Origin: Candidatus Kuenenia stuttgartensis
Lineage (GTDB): Bacteria > Planctomycetota > Planctomycetia > Isosphaerales > Isosphaeraceae
DNA length: 24,484 bases
NCBI GenBank assembly: GCA_945874095.1
Contig: CAMCFM010000008.1
Coordinates: 1-24,484 of the forward strand
Direction of reading: 5' to 3'
Position 1 is the first letter of the stretch; the number at the start of each line of letters is the position of its first letter. A program made the translations under genes and the position numbers. The notes under the pieces are model-generated. The model did no database searches, had not been told where the DNA came from, and saw only the letters and a list, made by a program, of their open reading frames with translations. Positions 1 to 6,690 of this stretch are shown here, in pieces.

Positions 1-1727
1 CTTGTGCCAATCGAGAGAAACTTCCCTCCCGTGGAATCAGCCAGTTCACGACCTTTCTGGTCATCACGCATGGTCCGTGCCGGAGTTTTTGAAGTCTGAT
101 CTATCCACAGGTCATGTGTATCCGTACCACTCACCGAAAAGGTCATTCCCGGCGGTCGATCCGTTCCAAGAGTTATTACATGAACTCGGATATGGCGATC
201 TTTCAGTAATTTCAGGGTCTCGTTCGAGACTGGTTCCGAAGCCTCTCCGTCTGTGATGAGAATAATATCCTGATCAATTTTTGATGAGGTGTTTTCTGGA
301 CGAAAATAGAATTCCAAAGCAGAGTTGAAAGCCGATTCCCAGTTTGATCCACTTGGCGTAATTTGATTTGGCTCAGTTGCTTCGATGATTTGATCAAGGG
401 CTTTCCAGTCCTTCGTCCATGGTGATAGGCCCACGGCACGGCCTGAAAATGTAGAGAGAGATGTCTGGCGATCCGCAGACAATGAAAATCGTTGGATCAA
501 TCCATTTGCAATATGCTTGGAACTGGTCAGCCTCGATCCATGATACGTGTCTATCGCTCCCATGCTGGGGCTGGCATCCATTAATGTCAATGTACGTGAT
601 TTAACGTTTGAATTTGTTTGCGATTCGGAAGTGGATTGGCGAGTTAGGATCTGGAAAATCCCTACACCCAGAAAAAGCGTTGAAATGAATAGGTTAAGGT
701 TTATCAGTCGAATTAAAGTTCGGGCCGGTCGTTTTGTCGACAATTCTCCAATGACGAACAAAATCGCCCAGTTGAGAAATGCAACGCTCAATGAGACTAT
801 TGCAATTGGGCTGAAATGATCAGAAAATGGCAATGGACGTTCCAGTTTGCCAATTGCTGAAACAGTGATGGTTTGCCAATCATCAGTGGAGTTTAAATTC
901 AGGGTGGTTCCACCACTCGATCGAACGAGGTTTTCTAATGCAATTCGCGATTGCTCACCAAGTGTTTTACTCTCGATGGATTCCTGAATGTTTTCGAGTG
1001 TTTCCATTCTCAGCCAGTCAACCCGGATTTTCAGCTTTAATAAAAGTGGTGCAATTTCTGTGATCGATTTCGTACTGGAATCTGGGCGGTTTTCACGGCC
1101 ATCGGATATAACAAGAATAGATTGGTTCGCCTGCCTGGTGTGATTCAAGGAGAGGCTATCGGCTGCCAGTATCAAGCCTTCTCCAAGGCTTGTCCCATCT
1201 TCTCCCGGCAGAGCAGGGCGGATCTGCTGCAAGATCTCTGCCAGAAATCTGCTGTCGGTCGTGGCCGGACCGATCCTGTCGGCATAACCGGCCACTCTGA
1301 TTATGGAAAATTCGTCGTCAGGCCGATTTCGTATCGCCTGTTCAAGAGCTGTTGCGAGCCGTTTCAAACGACTTTCTGTCGTTCCTGGATCCACGATGGA
1401 CATGCTCCCAGAACTGTCCAATACCATCGCCCAGCGATGCCCTTGGGCACGTGGATCCAAAAATTTCAGGCCAGGCCATGTCGGGCCTGATAATCCGATC
1501 AAAATGAATAATAAGCCTAAGCCTAATAAGGCCGGCTTAATCAAGCGGTTCTGGTGAATCCGGATCCATCGAGTGCGATATTTTTTCAGTCCCCAGCCTG
1601 ATTGGACAGCACGGACTTTTCCGGGTTTGAGGAGTTCGTTGACGATCGGTAACAGAGCGAACGGAATCGCGGCCAGCCAAAAGGGCTGGAGCATGGCGAT
1701 CAGGCCTGTTGCGATGTCGACTTGCAT
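1..1727 (-). CDS. BatA/BatB-like membrane protein with two VWA domains (partial, C-terminus beyond window)
   Basis: An uninterrupted frame of 575 codons runs from ATG at 1727 off the left edge; the codon before is in frame with a TGA four codons upstream of it. Predicted membrane segments lie near residues 12-32, 64-83, 303-327 and 341-361. A first von Willebrand A domain has a complete-looking metal site (DSSGSMS at 104-110, Thr179, Asp209 in ISDG). A second begins at DASPSMG (384-390), with Ser460 where Thr is usual and Asp493 in TDG, and ends with a typical LADSTGGKF stretch. BatA and BatB of the aerotolerance operons are usually separate VWA proteins; here TM-VWA-TM-TM-VWA looks like both in one chain. 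VWA proteins of this type usually work with MoxR ATPases in the envelope, but no MoxR gene is visible here. The start overlaps purK by 28 bases. Function is inferred from architecture only. An internal ATG at 1694 is a possible alternative start. Confidence 0.85.
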   Translation of the reverse strand, partial: MQVDIATGLIAMLQPFWLAAIPFALLPIVNELLKPGKVRAVQSGWGLKKYRTRWIRIHQNRLIKPALLGLGLLFILIGLSGPTWPGLKFLDPRAQGHRWAMVLDSSGSMSIVDPGTTESRLKRLATALEQAIRNRPDDEFSIIRVAGYADRIGPATTDSRFLAEILQQIRPALPGEDGTSLGEGLILAADSLSLNHTRQANQSILVISDGRENRPDSSTKSITEIAPLLLKLKIRVDWLRMETLENIQESIESKTLGEQSRIALENLVRSSGGTTLNLNSTDDWQTITVSAIGKLERPLPFSDHFSPIAIVSLSVAFLNWAILFVIGELSTKRPARTLIRLINLNLFISTLFLGVGIFQILTRQSTSESQTNSNVKSRTLTLMDASPSMGAIDTYHGSRLTSSKHIANGLIQRFSLSADRQTSLSTFSGRAVGLSPWTKDWKALDQIIEATEPNQITPSGSNWESAFNSALEFYFRPENTSSKIDQDIILITDGEASEPVSNETLKLLKDRHIRVHVITLGTDRPPGMTFSVSGTDTHDLWIDQTSKTPARTMRDDQKGRELADSTGGKFLSIGT

Positions 1728-2890
1728 GAGTTTTCAGGCTGGTCTTTCAACGTATCACGCGTTTTAAGGACGCGGGACAGGGCTTGTCGGGGGTCGGCGT
1801 CGATCACGGTCAGATGTCCCATTTTACGCCCGATTTTTGGAGAAGTCTTGCCATAAAGGTGAAGCTTCACACCGGAATCATTTTTTAAGGCCTCTGCCCA
1901 GTTCGGTTCGCCCTGAGCCCAGACATCGCCCAGAAGGTTGCCCATGCAGGCGGGAACCGAGCTGAAGGTGTCGCCCACCGTCCAGCCTGCGAGAATTCGA
2001 GCCTGCTGATCGAACTGACTTGTGGGAGAGCCTTCGATTGTCCAGTGGCCTGAGTTGTGCGGCCGGGGGGCGAGCTCGTTGACGATCAGGTGGCCATCGT
2101 TGGTCAGGAAAAGTTCGACAGTCATCAGGCCAACATGATCGAGCGATTCCACCACCCGACGGGCGATCCGGTTGGCTTCCGTTGTCACCACTGGACCGAA
2201 CGGAGCGGGATGGATTGACCAATCGAGAATGTGGTGGGTGTGGTGGTTCCACATCGGCCCGTGGGAGGCCATTCCACCAAATTGGTCGCGACCTACGATG
2301 ATCGAAAGCTCAGCCTGAAACGCGACCAGTGATTCAGCCACGCACGGCCTTTGGCCCATGGATTGCCAGGCTTCAGCCAATTGCGATGCCGATTCCACAC
2401 GGGCCTGGCCTTTGCCGTCGTATCCTTCAGCGGCTGTTTTCAGAATCAATGGCAGTCCGACTGTTTGAGCGGCACGTTCCAGATCTTTTTTCACGCGGAT
2501 TTCGCACCACTTTGGCAGAGGGCAGCCCAAGCGATTAAGGAATCGTTTTTCGCGAATCCTGTTCTGGCTGACCCAAAGGCTACGCCAACCTGGGCGGCTG
2601 GTTACGCCGAGCTTTTCAAGGTAGAAAAGTGATCGTGCCGGGATATTCTCAAATTCAACCGTGACAACTTTGGTGACTTTGGCCAGTTTTTCAAGCGTTT
2701 GGCGGTCATCCCAACGTCCAGCAATGGGAATGGCGCCGACTTGTGCAGCAGGGCAGTCCGTGTCAGGGTCGATCACAGCCACTCGAAAACCCATCCGCTG
2801 GGCGGCTTGGGTGAACATGCGGCCGAGTTGGCCACCACCGATTAAGCCTAGAGTGTCACCGGGTTTAAGCGTTGAGTCGTTCATCGGCAT
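1700..2890 (-). CDS. purK: N5-carboxyaminoimidazole ribonucleotide synthase PurK
   Basis: This ATP-grasp enzyme carboxylates aminoimidazole ribonucleotide (AIR) with ATP and bicarbonate, giving N5-CAIR in purine synthesis. The 396-residue protein opens with the PurK nucleotide-binding signature GLIGGGQLGRM (about residues 15-25). It continues through the ATP-grasp region (LPLILKTAAEGYDGKGQ), an acidic metal-binding strand (TVELFLTNDG) and the family hallmark NELAPRPHNSGHWTIEG. Length is normal for PurK. The start at 2890 lies two bases after the purE stop, so the pair is almost certainly co-transcribed; a second ATG at 2884 is an alternative. The 3' end overlaps the following VWA gene by 28 bases. 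No strong ribosome binding site is visible, which suggests coupling to purE translation. Confidence 0.96.
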   Translation of the reverse strand: MPMNDSTLKPGDTLGLIGGGQLGRMFTQAAQRMGFRVAVIDPDTDCPAAQVGAIPIAGRWDDRQTLEKLAKVTKVVTVEFENIPARSLFYLEKLGVTSRPGWRSLWVSQNRIREKRFLNRLGCPLPKWCEIRVKKDLERAAQTVGLPLILKTAAEGYDGKGQARVESASQLAEAWQSMGQRPCVAESLVAFQAELSIIVGRDQFGGMASHGPMWNHHTHHILDWSIHPAPFGPVVTTEANRIARRVVESLDHVGLMTVELFLTNDGHLIVNELAPRPHNSGHWTIEGSPTSQFDQQARILAGWTVGDTFSSVPACMGNLLGDVWAQGEPNWAEALKNDSGVKLHLYGKTSPKIGRKMGHLTVIDADPRQALSRVLKTRDTLKDQPENSCKSTSQQA

Positions 2891-2892
2891 CG

Positions 2893-3423
2893 TCAGTGAG
2901 GTTTAGGAGCGGCTGTGGGGCTCAAGGGAACGGACTCGGATTGATTGGCCCTGAAGGCTTGCAGCTTCTCGCTCACGTCAGGCCTCAAAAGGGCGATGAT
3001 GGCGGCTGCGAGAAGGCCAGCGTTGGCGGCTCCGGCTTCGCCGATGGCCAGGGTTCCCACAGGAATCCCCTTGGGCATTTGCACGATGGAAAGCAGGGAA
3101 TCCTGGCCCTTCATCACACGACTTTCAACCGGCACGCCCAGCACGGGCAGGTGGGTGAGTGCAGCCACCATGCCTGGGAGGTGAGCGGCACCGCCGGCTC
3201 CGGCGATGATCACTTTCAGGCCTCGGGCAGAGGCGGATTTGGCGTACTCAAACATCCGTTCCGGAGTCCGGTGGGCGGATACCACTTGTGACTCGAACGA
3301 AACTCCAAGCTGGTCAAGCATTTCAGCGGCATGCTTCATGGTCGGCCAGTCGGATGTCGAACCCATGATGATACCGACAAGCGGCGGCTCAGAGGGGTTC
3401 GTCGGGTTCGATGTTTCAGGCAT
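2893..3423 (-). CDS. purE: N5-carboxyaminoimidazole ribonucleotide mutase PurE
   Basis: PurE converts N5-CAIR to CAIR, the step after PurK, in the cytoplasm. The 176-residue protein shows the class I PurE signature: GIIMGSTSDWPTMKHA near the N-terminus, SAHRTPERMFEYA, and AGGAAHLPGMVAALT followed by PVLGVPVES. I placed the start at ATG 3423 (MPETSNP). The longer frame reaching back to 3579 translates straight through the tRNA-Leu gene and its terminator, so its extra 52 residues are not real. Only about 30 bases separate the terminator U-tract from the start codon, leaving little room for a separate promoter. purE is followed immediately by purK. Ribosome binding site is weak. Confidence 0.95.
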   Translation of the reverse strand: MPETSNPTNPSEPPLVGIIMGSTSDWPTMKHAAEMLDQLGVSFESQVVSAHRTPERMFEYAKSASARGLKVIIAGAGGAAHLPGMVAALTHLPVLGVPVESRVMKGQDSLLSIVQMPKGIPVGTLAIGEAGAANAGLLAAAIIALLRPDVSEKLQAFRANQSESVPLSPTAAPKPH

Positions 3424-3452
3424 CGTGAGGGCGTTCCGCGTCAGGGAAATAG

Positions 3453-3479
3453 AAAAACCGCGACCAAGACTGGCCGCGG
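3453..3479 (-). terminator. Intrinsic terminator after tRNA-Leu, upstream of purE
   Basis: On the minus strand an 8-bp stem (CCGCGGCC pairing with GGTCGCGG, one G-U pair) with a 6-base loop is followed directly by five U residues and then CUAUUU. It lies 15 bases past the tRNA 3' end and about 30 bases before the purE ATG. It should end most tRNA transcripts. Since no promoter is obvious between it and purE, readthrough may supply purEK mRNA. Confidence 0.8.
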
Positions 3480-3494
3480 TCGCTGATCGAATAG

Positions 3495-3577
3495 TACCGA
3501 AGGTGGGACTCGAACCCACACACCCTTGCGGGCATCGGATTTTGAATCCGACGCGTCTGCCATTCCGCCACTTCGGC
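3495..3577 (-). tRNA. tRNA-Leu(CAA)
   Basis: The 83-nt sequence folds as a class II (long variable arm) tRNA. The acceptor stem pairs GCCGAAG with CTTCGGT and the discriminator base is A. The anticodon stem TCGGA/TCCGA encloses loop TTCAAAA, giving anticodon CAA, which reads UUG leucine codons. The variable arm is CCC GCAA GGG-like, and the T arm is GTGGG-TTCGAGT-CCCAC. The D region GGCGGAATGGCAGACGC is typical of leucine tRNAs. The 3' CCA is not encoded and must be added by nucleotidyltransferase. A promoter lies just upstream and a terminator just downstream. Confidence 0.97.
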
Positions 3578-3592
3578 AACTTTGATAGCTAA

Positions 3593-3620
3593 AGCATACA
3601 AGATCCAGCCTGCATGTCAA
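3593..3620 (-). promoter_or_regulatory. Sigma-70-type promoter of tRNA-Leu
   Basis: A perfect -35 hexamer TTGACA (3620-3615) and a -10 hexamer TATGCT (3598-3593) are separated by 16 bases. The predicted start is close to the mature tRNA 5' end at 3577, as expected for a tRNA gene. This is one of the best promoter matches in the window. Confidence 0.75.
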
Positions 3621-3719
3621 CCAATCGATCCCCAAAATTCAGGGATAATGCTCGTAAACCTTCAGTCAGCCAAGGGAATTTCGACCATGGCTTGATTGAA
3701 GGGGTTGAAAACCGGTGGA

Positions 3720-4733
3720 TCAAAGGGCCCGGTCGACAGCCTCGGCGATCCTTCGGCAGTCGGTCATGATCTGCTCAAAGGCTGCTGGGGTAATGGTTTG
3801 AGATCCGTCAGACATGGCCTTCTTGGGGTCTTCATGCACTTCGAGGATCAAACCGTCGGCACCGGCTGCGATGGATGCCTTGGACATGGCTGCGACGAGA
3901 GAGGCCTTGCCAGTTCCGTGCGATGGATCCACGATGACGGGCAGGTGCGTTTTTTGCTTCAGATAAGGAACGGTGGTCAAAGGCAGGGTGAAGCGAGTGT
4001 GATCCTCAAAGGTGCGGATTCCGCGCTCACACAGGATCACGTTCGGGTTCCCACGGTCCAGAATATATTCTGCTGCCAGCAGGAACTCATCCATCGTGGA
4101 ACTCATACCACGCTTGAGCAAGGCGGGCTTGCCACTTTCCCCAACGGCTTGCAGGAGCTGATAATTTTGCATGTTACGGGCCCCGATCTGGAGCACGTCA
4201 GCATATTCAGCGACCATCGGAACATGTTCAGGTGCCATGACTTCGGTCACAATCGCCAAGCCTGTGGCATCGCGTGCGGCGGCCAGCATCTTGAGGCCTT
4301 CGAGCTTGTGGCCCTGAAAGCTGTAAGGGCTGGTCCGAGGCTTGAAGGCGCCGCCCCGAAGAGCTGATGCTCCCAAGGCTTTGAGTCGTATGGCGATCGA
4401 CACGATCTGCTCGAGATTTTCAACCGAGCACGGGCCAGCAATCATGGCGATCGACTTACCGCCAATCTCCAGACCACGTGTTTTTACGATGGTTGGTTCG
4501 GCACGTAACTCACGGCTGGCACGCTTGTATGGATCCATGATCGGTAAAACTTTCTCGACACCGGTCATCGGCTCAAGGGCTTCCAAAAGCCCGGGACGTT
4601 CTTCGCCAATTGCGGCGACGACTGTTTGGTGGGTGCCGCGAATCACTTGCGGCGAAAGGCCCAGTTCTTTTACCTGGGCCACCACTCGTTCAATGGCTTC
4701 ATCGCCTGCTTCGCTGTTCATCACCACAATCAT
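3720..4733 (-). CDS. aroF: 3-deoxy-7-phosphoheptulonate (DAHP) synthase, type I-beta
   Basis: DAHP synthase condenses phosphoenolpyruvate and erythrose 4-phosphate in the first step of the shikimate pathway. The 337-residue protein has an N-terminal ferredoxin-like regulatory domain (about residues 1-70). The TIM-barrel follows, with IAGPCSVE at 98-105 (metal-ligand Cys102), RGGAFKPRTSPYSFQG at 126-141, IGARNMQNYQLL, KRGMSSTMDEFLLAAEYI, CERGIRTFE and DPSHGTGK. In I-beta enzymes of this kind the N-terminal domain often binds aromatic amino acids for feedback inhibition; whether it does here cannot be told from sequence. The gene stands alone on the minus strand, preceded by a long structured leader with a small ORF and a terminator hairpin. 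Expression is therefore probably controlled by attenuation. ATG 4733 gives the usual family N-terminus MIVVMN. Confidence 0.97.
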   Translation of the reverse strand: MIVVMNSEAGDEAIERVVAQVKELGLSPQVIRGTHQTVVAAIGEERPGLLEALEPMTGVEKVLPIMDPYKRASRELRAEPTIVKTRGLEIGGKSIAMIAGPCSVENLEQIVSIAIRLKALGASALRGGAFKPRTSPYSFQGHKLEGLKMLAAARDATGLAIVTEVMAPEHVPMVAEYADVLQIGARNMQNYQLLQAVGESGKPALLKRGMSSTMDEFLLAAEYILDRGNPNVILCERGIRTFEDHTRFTLPLTTVPYLKQKTHLPVIVDPSHGTGKASLVAAMSKASIAAGADGLILEVHEDPKKAMSDGSQTITPAAFEQIMTDCRRIAEAVDRAL

Positions 4734-4767
4734 CGTTACCGTCGCTTCCGTCCAGTGTGTGTTGGTT

Positions 4768-4812
4768 GAAAAAAATAAGGACGAACCTGAAATTCAAAAT
4801 CAGGTCCGTCCT
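4768..4812 (-). terminator. Candidate attenuator terminator in the aroF leader
   Basis: On the minus strand AGGACGGACCTGA (4812-4800) pairs with TCAGGTTCGTCCT (4790-4778) across a 9-base loop. The 13-position stem has one mismatch and is followed by UAUUUUUUU. It sits 35 bases before the aroF start codon and after a tiny ORF, so it would stop transcription before aroF is reached. This is a classic intrinsic terminator in a leader position. Its upstream arm can alternatively pair with the preceding hairpin (4829-4834). Confidence 0.82.
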
Positions 4813-4828
4813 GTAGTTGTGGCCGCCC

Positions 4829-4843
4829 GACGGGCAACCCGTC
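4829..4843 (-). promoter_or_regulatory. Small leader hairpin that competes with the aroF attenuator
   Basis: GACGGG (4843-4838) pairs perfectly with CCCGTC (4834-4829) around a 3-base loop. The CCGTC half is also complementary to GACGG (4810-4806) in the upstream arm of the terminator. The leader can therefore form either 1:2 plus 3:4 (termination) or 2:3 (antitermination), the layout of amino-acid attenuators. The 2:3 pairing is only five base pairs by eye, so its strength needs folding to judge. Confidence 0.5.
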
Positions 4844-4851
4844 AGTCGCCT

Positions 4852-4884
4852 TTATGACGACCACCTCTGGTCTTCGATACGCAC
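4852..4884 (-). CDS. Putative 10-residue leader peptide upstream of aroF
   Basis: A GTG-started ORF of ten codons (MRIEDQRWSS, then TAA) lies seven bases after a perfect AGGAGG. It has one tryptophan codon at position 8, a few codons before the stop. The downstream hairpin region begins about nine bases after the stop codon. Location, ribosome binding site and following alternative hairpins fit a leader peptide that couples translation to termination in front of an aromatic-pathway gene. One Trp codon is weaker than the runs seen in classic trp or phe leaders, so stalling at Trp is a hypothesis. It is too short for ordinary ORF calling. Confidence 0.55.
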   Translation of the reverse strand: MRIEDQRWSS

Positions 4885-4886
4885 GC

Positions 4887-4897
4887 GATCACCTCCT
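4887..4897 (-). promoter_or_regulatory. Perfect extended Shine-Dalgarno of the aroF leader ORF
   Basis: AGGAGGTGATC on the minus strand is fully complementary to the 16S rRNA 3' end and has ideal spacing (7 bases) to the GTG. The other start codons in this window have weak or no such sequence, so this one stands out. The upstream stretch 4939-4946 (TCACCACC) could pair with GGAGGTGA and hide it; that pairing is inferred. Confidence 0.7.
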
Positions 4898-4958
4898 TTA
4901 CTACTCGTTACCTCTTGTTCCACGGGAGTCCAGCCTCGGGTGGTGAAAGAGCTTGGTC

Positions 4959-4982
4959 TGTCACGCTACGTTTTGCGTGACA
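4959..4982 (-). promoter_or_regulatory. Stable hairpin in the 5' part of the aroF leader
   Basis: TGTCACGC pairs perfectly with GCGTGACA over an 8-base loop (AAAACGTA on the minus strand). There is no U-tract after it, so it is not a terminator. It lies between the predicted transcription start and the leader ORF. It may protect the 5' end of the mRNA or form part of a regulatory fold; no known riboswitch was recognised. Confidence 0.55.
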
Positions 4983-5025
4983 CGAACTGACATGGTTTGG
5001 AGTTTCTCCATGACAGCTATCATTT

Positions 5026-5053
5026 AGTATAGCTCTCCAATAAACTTCTTCAA
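5026..5053 (-). promoter_or_regulatory. Probable promoter of the aroF leader transcript
   Basis: A -35 like TTGAAG (5053-5048, 4 of 6 to consensus) and a -10 TATACT (5031-5026, 5 of 6) are separated by 16 bases. The -35 overlaps the TGA stop of the upstream HD-domain gene. Transcription would start near 5018, giving a leader of about 285 nt before the aroF ATG. Confidence 0.55.
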
Positions 5054-5694
5054 CTGGTCCAGTCCTCAGAACGAAATTGGGAATGCATCTCAGGGTACTC
5101 GTTTTCAAGGCGTTCGTGCAGATTTCTCACGAATTCCTGAACGGATTTCACCAAAGATTTTAACTCGATTTCTCCGTGATCGCAAAACCGACACCTCATG
5201 TCATGGTAGTTTGCGAAGTCTGCGGGCGAAGCATTAAAAACTTTCCAGAATGACCCGTCGCCCTCAGTCCAATCCGTCATCACCGATCGCAGGTTATGCC
5301 ACTGGTCGGCAAGTGCAATGGCCCGAATGGATACGGAAGATTTCTGCAAACTTCTCAAATGATCGCGTTTACGATCAATCCATGGCCGCTTTTTGCCATC
5401 AGCGTTGAGCTTGGTTTCGGATAGCCCCATAACCATTTCCAGAACTTCACCACCAAATAGAAGGCGAATTCTGTCTGCCGGCATGGCTGTATCTTCCAGC
5501 GTGTCGTGGAGCATTGCAGCGATTACGCAATGCTCATTAAATCCCATCTGCTCAATCACATGCGCCACTTCAATGCAGTGAATCACGTAAGGCAGGCCGC
5601 TATTTTTGCGAATCTGCCCTGCATGCCAGTGAAACACTTCTGAAAGGGCCAGAGACCAGCTCGAGCTTTGAGAAAACAGGGTAGTGTTCGTCAC
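5050..5694 (-). CDS. Small HD-domain protein resembling a (p)ppGpp hydrolase
   Basis: The 214-residue protein carries the RelA/SpoT-type hydrolase HD motifs: HAGQIRKNSGLPYVIH (24-39), MLHDTLEDT (61-69, with His63-Asp64 and Glu67-Asp68), GLSETKL (90-96) and ALADQWHNLRS (127-137, Asp130). These are the expected Mn2+ and catalytic positions of the family. No synthetase or TGS/ACT domain is present and the length matches stand-alone small alarmone hydrolases. It would remove pyrophosphate from (p)ppGpp in the cytosol, but the substrate is inferred, and another pyrophosphorylated nucleotide is possible. The basic or neutral residue normally in KLADRLHN is Ala here, a small departure. It lies five bases after the alpha/beta hydrolase gene and should share its mRNA. 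Confidence 0.8.
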   Translation of the reverse strand: MTNTTLFSQSSSWSLALSEVFHWHAGQIRKNSGLPYVIHCIEVAHVIEQMGFNEHCVIAAMLHDTLEDTAMPADRIRLLFGGEVLEMVMGLSETKLNADGKKRPWIDRKRDHLRSLQKSSVSIRAIALADQWHNLRSVMTDWTEGDGSFWKVFNASPADFANYHDMRCRFCDHGEIELKSLVKSVQEFVRNLHERLENEYPEMHSQFRSEDWTS

Positions 5695-5699
5695 CTTGA

Positions 5700-6581
5700 T
5701 TATGCGGAGAGAGCCGCAACAGGCTGATTCGACATGGCCCGATGGATATGGTTCAGGTACGTTTTGGTATGTGTCAGAAAACCAAGGTGGCCGGCGTCCT
5801 GAATCACATACATATCGCTTTCAGGCAAAGCATTGGCCAGCTTTTCCTGACATAAAGGAGGAACCACGACGTCTCTAGCGCCTGTCAGGATAGTCGTTGG
5901 AATCAGCATGTTGCGGATTGACTCAGAGAGTTCGAACGACATCAGCCAGTCCAGCCTCCGAGCCATCATCGCTTGATCCGTGCTCCAGACACATTCAGCA
6001 ACGAATTGTTCAATAATGGAGTCCCTGGTCTGGTCGCCCATCAGGATCCGGAAGAACTGGTTCAGAAATGCACTATCAGGCCGAAGCGGGATACGTGTGA
6101 GAACACGGTGTACAAGTCTTGATGCCCACGCATGTTCAAGCTTTCCGGGTGTGCCAGTCAGGATCAATCGCTCGATTTTGCCCGGCATGTGCTGGGCCAG
6201 ATCCAACGCAACACAACCACCATAAGAGATTCCCAAAACACTGACGGAGGGTTCTGGAATCGCGTCCAGGACATCGGCCAGAAGACGTGTCGGGTGATCG
6301 TCCTGGCGAAGTGCTTCAAGCGCGAATGAGCGGCCTTCGCCAGCCCAGTCAAACCAGTAAACCCGATACTGCTTCGCCAGTTCGGCGATCAAAGGTTCAA
6401 GCATACGTGATCCACCAGCAAGGCCTGGCAAAACCACAATCGGCTTGCCACGTCCCACTCCGCTGAGATGGACCATCCCACATCGCGACCAGATCATCTT
6501 ATTGAGATCAGGTTCAATCATCCGTGGTTCTGATGTCGCACTTGGACCAAAAACCGTGCTCATCCTGATAGCGGCGGGCAT
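5700..6581 (-). CDS. Alpha/beta-hydrolase fold protein
   Basis: An alpha/beta hydrolase with a complete catalytic triad: nucleophile Ser in GISYGG, Asp in GARDVVVP and His in DAGHLGF (residues 143, 261 and 289 when counted from the ATG at 6653). The oxyanion region LPGLAGG precedes, and the cap region is moderate. No signal peptide or membrane segment is seen. Substrate cannot be named. The longest frame starts at 6653, but a near-consensus sigma-54 promoter ends exactly there. Its predicted transcription start (about 6642) lies inside that frame, so I place the start at ATG 6581 (293 residues, MPAAIRMST); 6563 is an alternative. The sequence before 6581 shows no conserved hydrolase motif. 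The gene is divergent from a sigma-54 activator and is followed by the HD-domain gene after five bases. Confidence 0.85.
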   Translation of the reverse strand: MPAAIRMSTVFGPSATSEPRMIEPDLNKMIWSRCGMVHLSGVGRGKPIVVLPGLAGGSRMLEPLIAELAKQYRVYWFDWAGEGRSFALEALRQDDHPTRLLADVLDAIPEPSVSVLGISYGGCVALDLAQHMPGKIERLILTGTPGKLEHAWASRLVHRVLTRIPLRPDSAFLNQFFRILMGDQTRDSIIEQFVAECVWSTDQAMMARRLDWLMSFELSESIRNMLIPTTILTGARDVVVPPLCQEKLANALPESDMYVIQDAGHLGFLTHTKTYLNHIHRAMSNQPVAALSA

Positions 6582-6652
6582 GATGTCATCTCGTGTGGCT
6601 GAAAGTTTCGTGGAATCGAACCCCTGTCTTGCATTTGTAGAAGTGGAATCCA

Positions 6653-6668
6653 TGCATAACCTGTGCCA
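6653..6668 (-). promoter_or_regulatory. Sigma-54 (-24/-12) promoter for the hydrolase-HD operon
   Basis: On the minus strand TGGCAC is followed after exactly five bases by ATGCA, compared with the consensus TGGCAC-N5-TTGCA. The invariant GG and GC have the correct spacing and only one core base differs. It lies in the divergent gap between the hydrolase and a gene encoding a GAFTGA-containing sigma-54 activator, which makes a chance match unlikely. Confidence 0.75.
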
Positions 6669-6690
6669 GTCGGAAAATATTCTTCGATGG

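Noticed and set aside
2..1557. Plus-strand frames in the first 1.6 kb
   Set aside because: All lie opposite the continuous minus-strand VWA frame, which has clear domain motifs.
3424..3635. Open frames through the tRNA-Leu region, including an N-terminal extension of purE
   Set aside because: They translate the tRNA gene and its terminator; PurE homology starts only at the ATG at 3423.
4887..4900. Plus-strand match to the 16S rRNA 3' end (GATCACCTCCTTTA)
   Set aside because: Only the last dozen bases match and no rRNA sequence precedes it. On the other strand it is simply a perfect Shine-Dalgarno before a small ORF.
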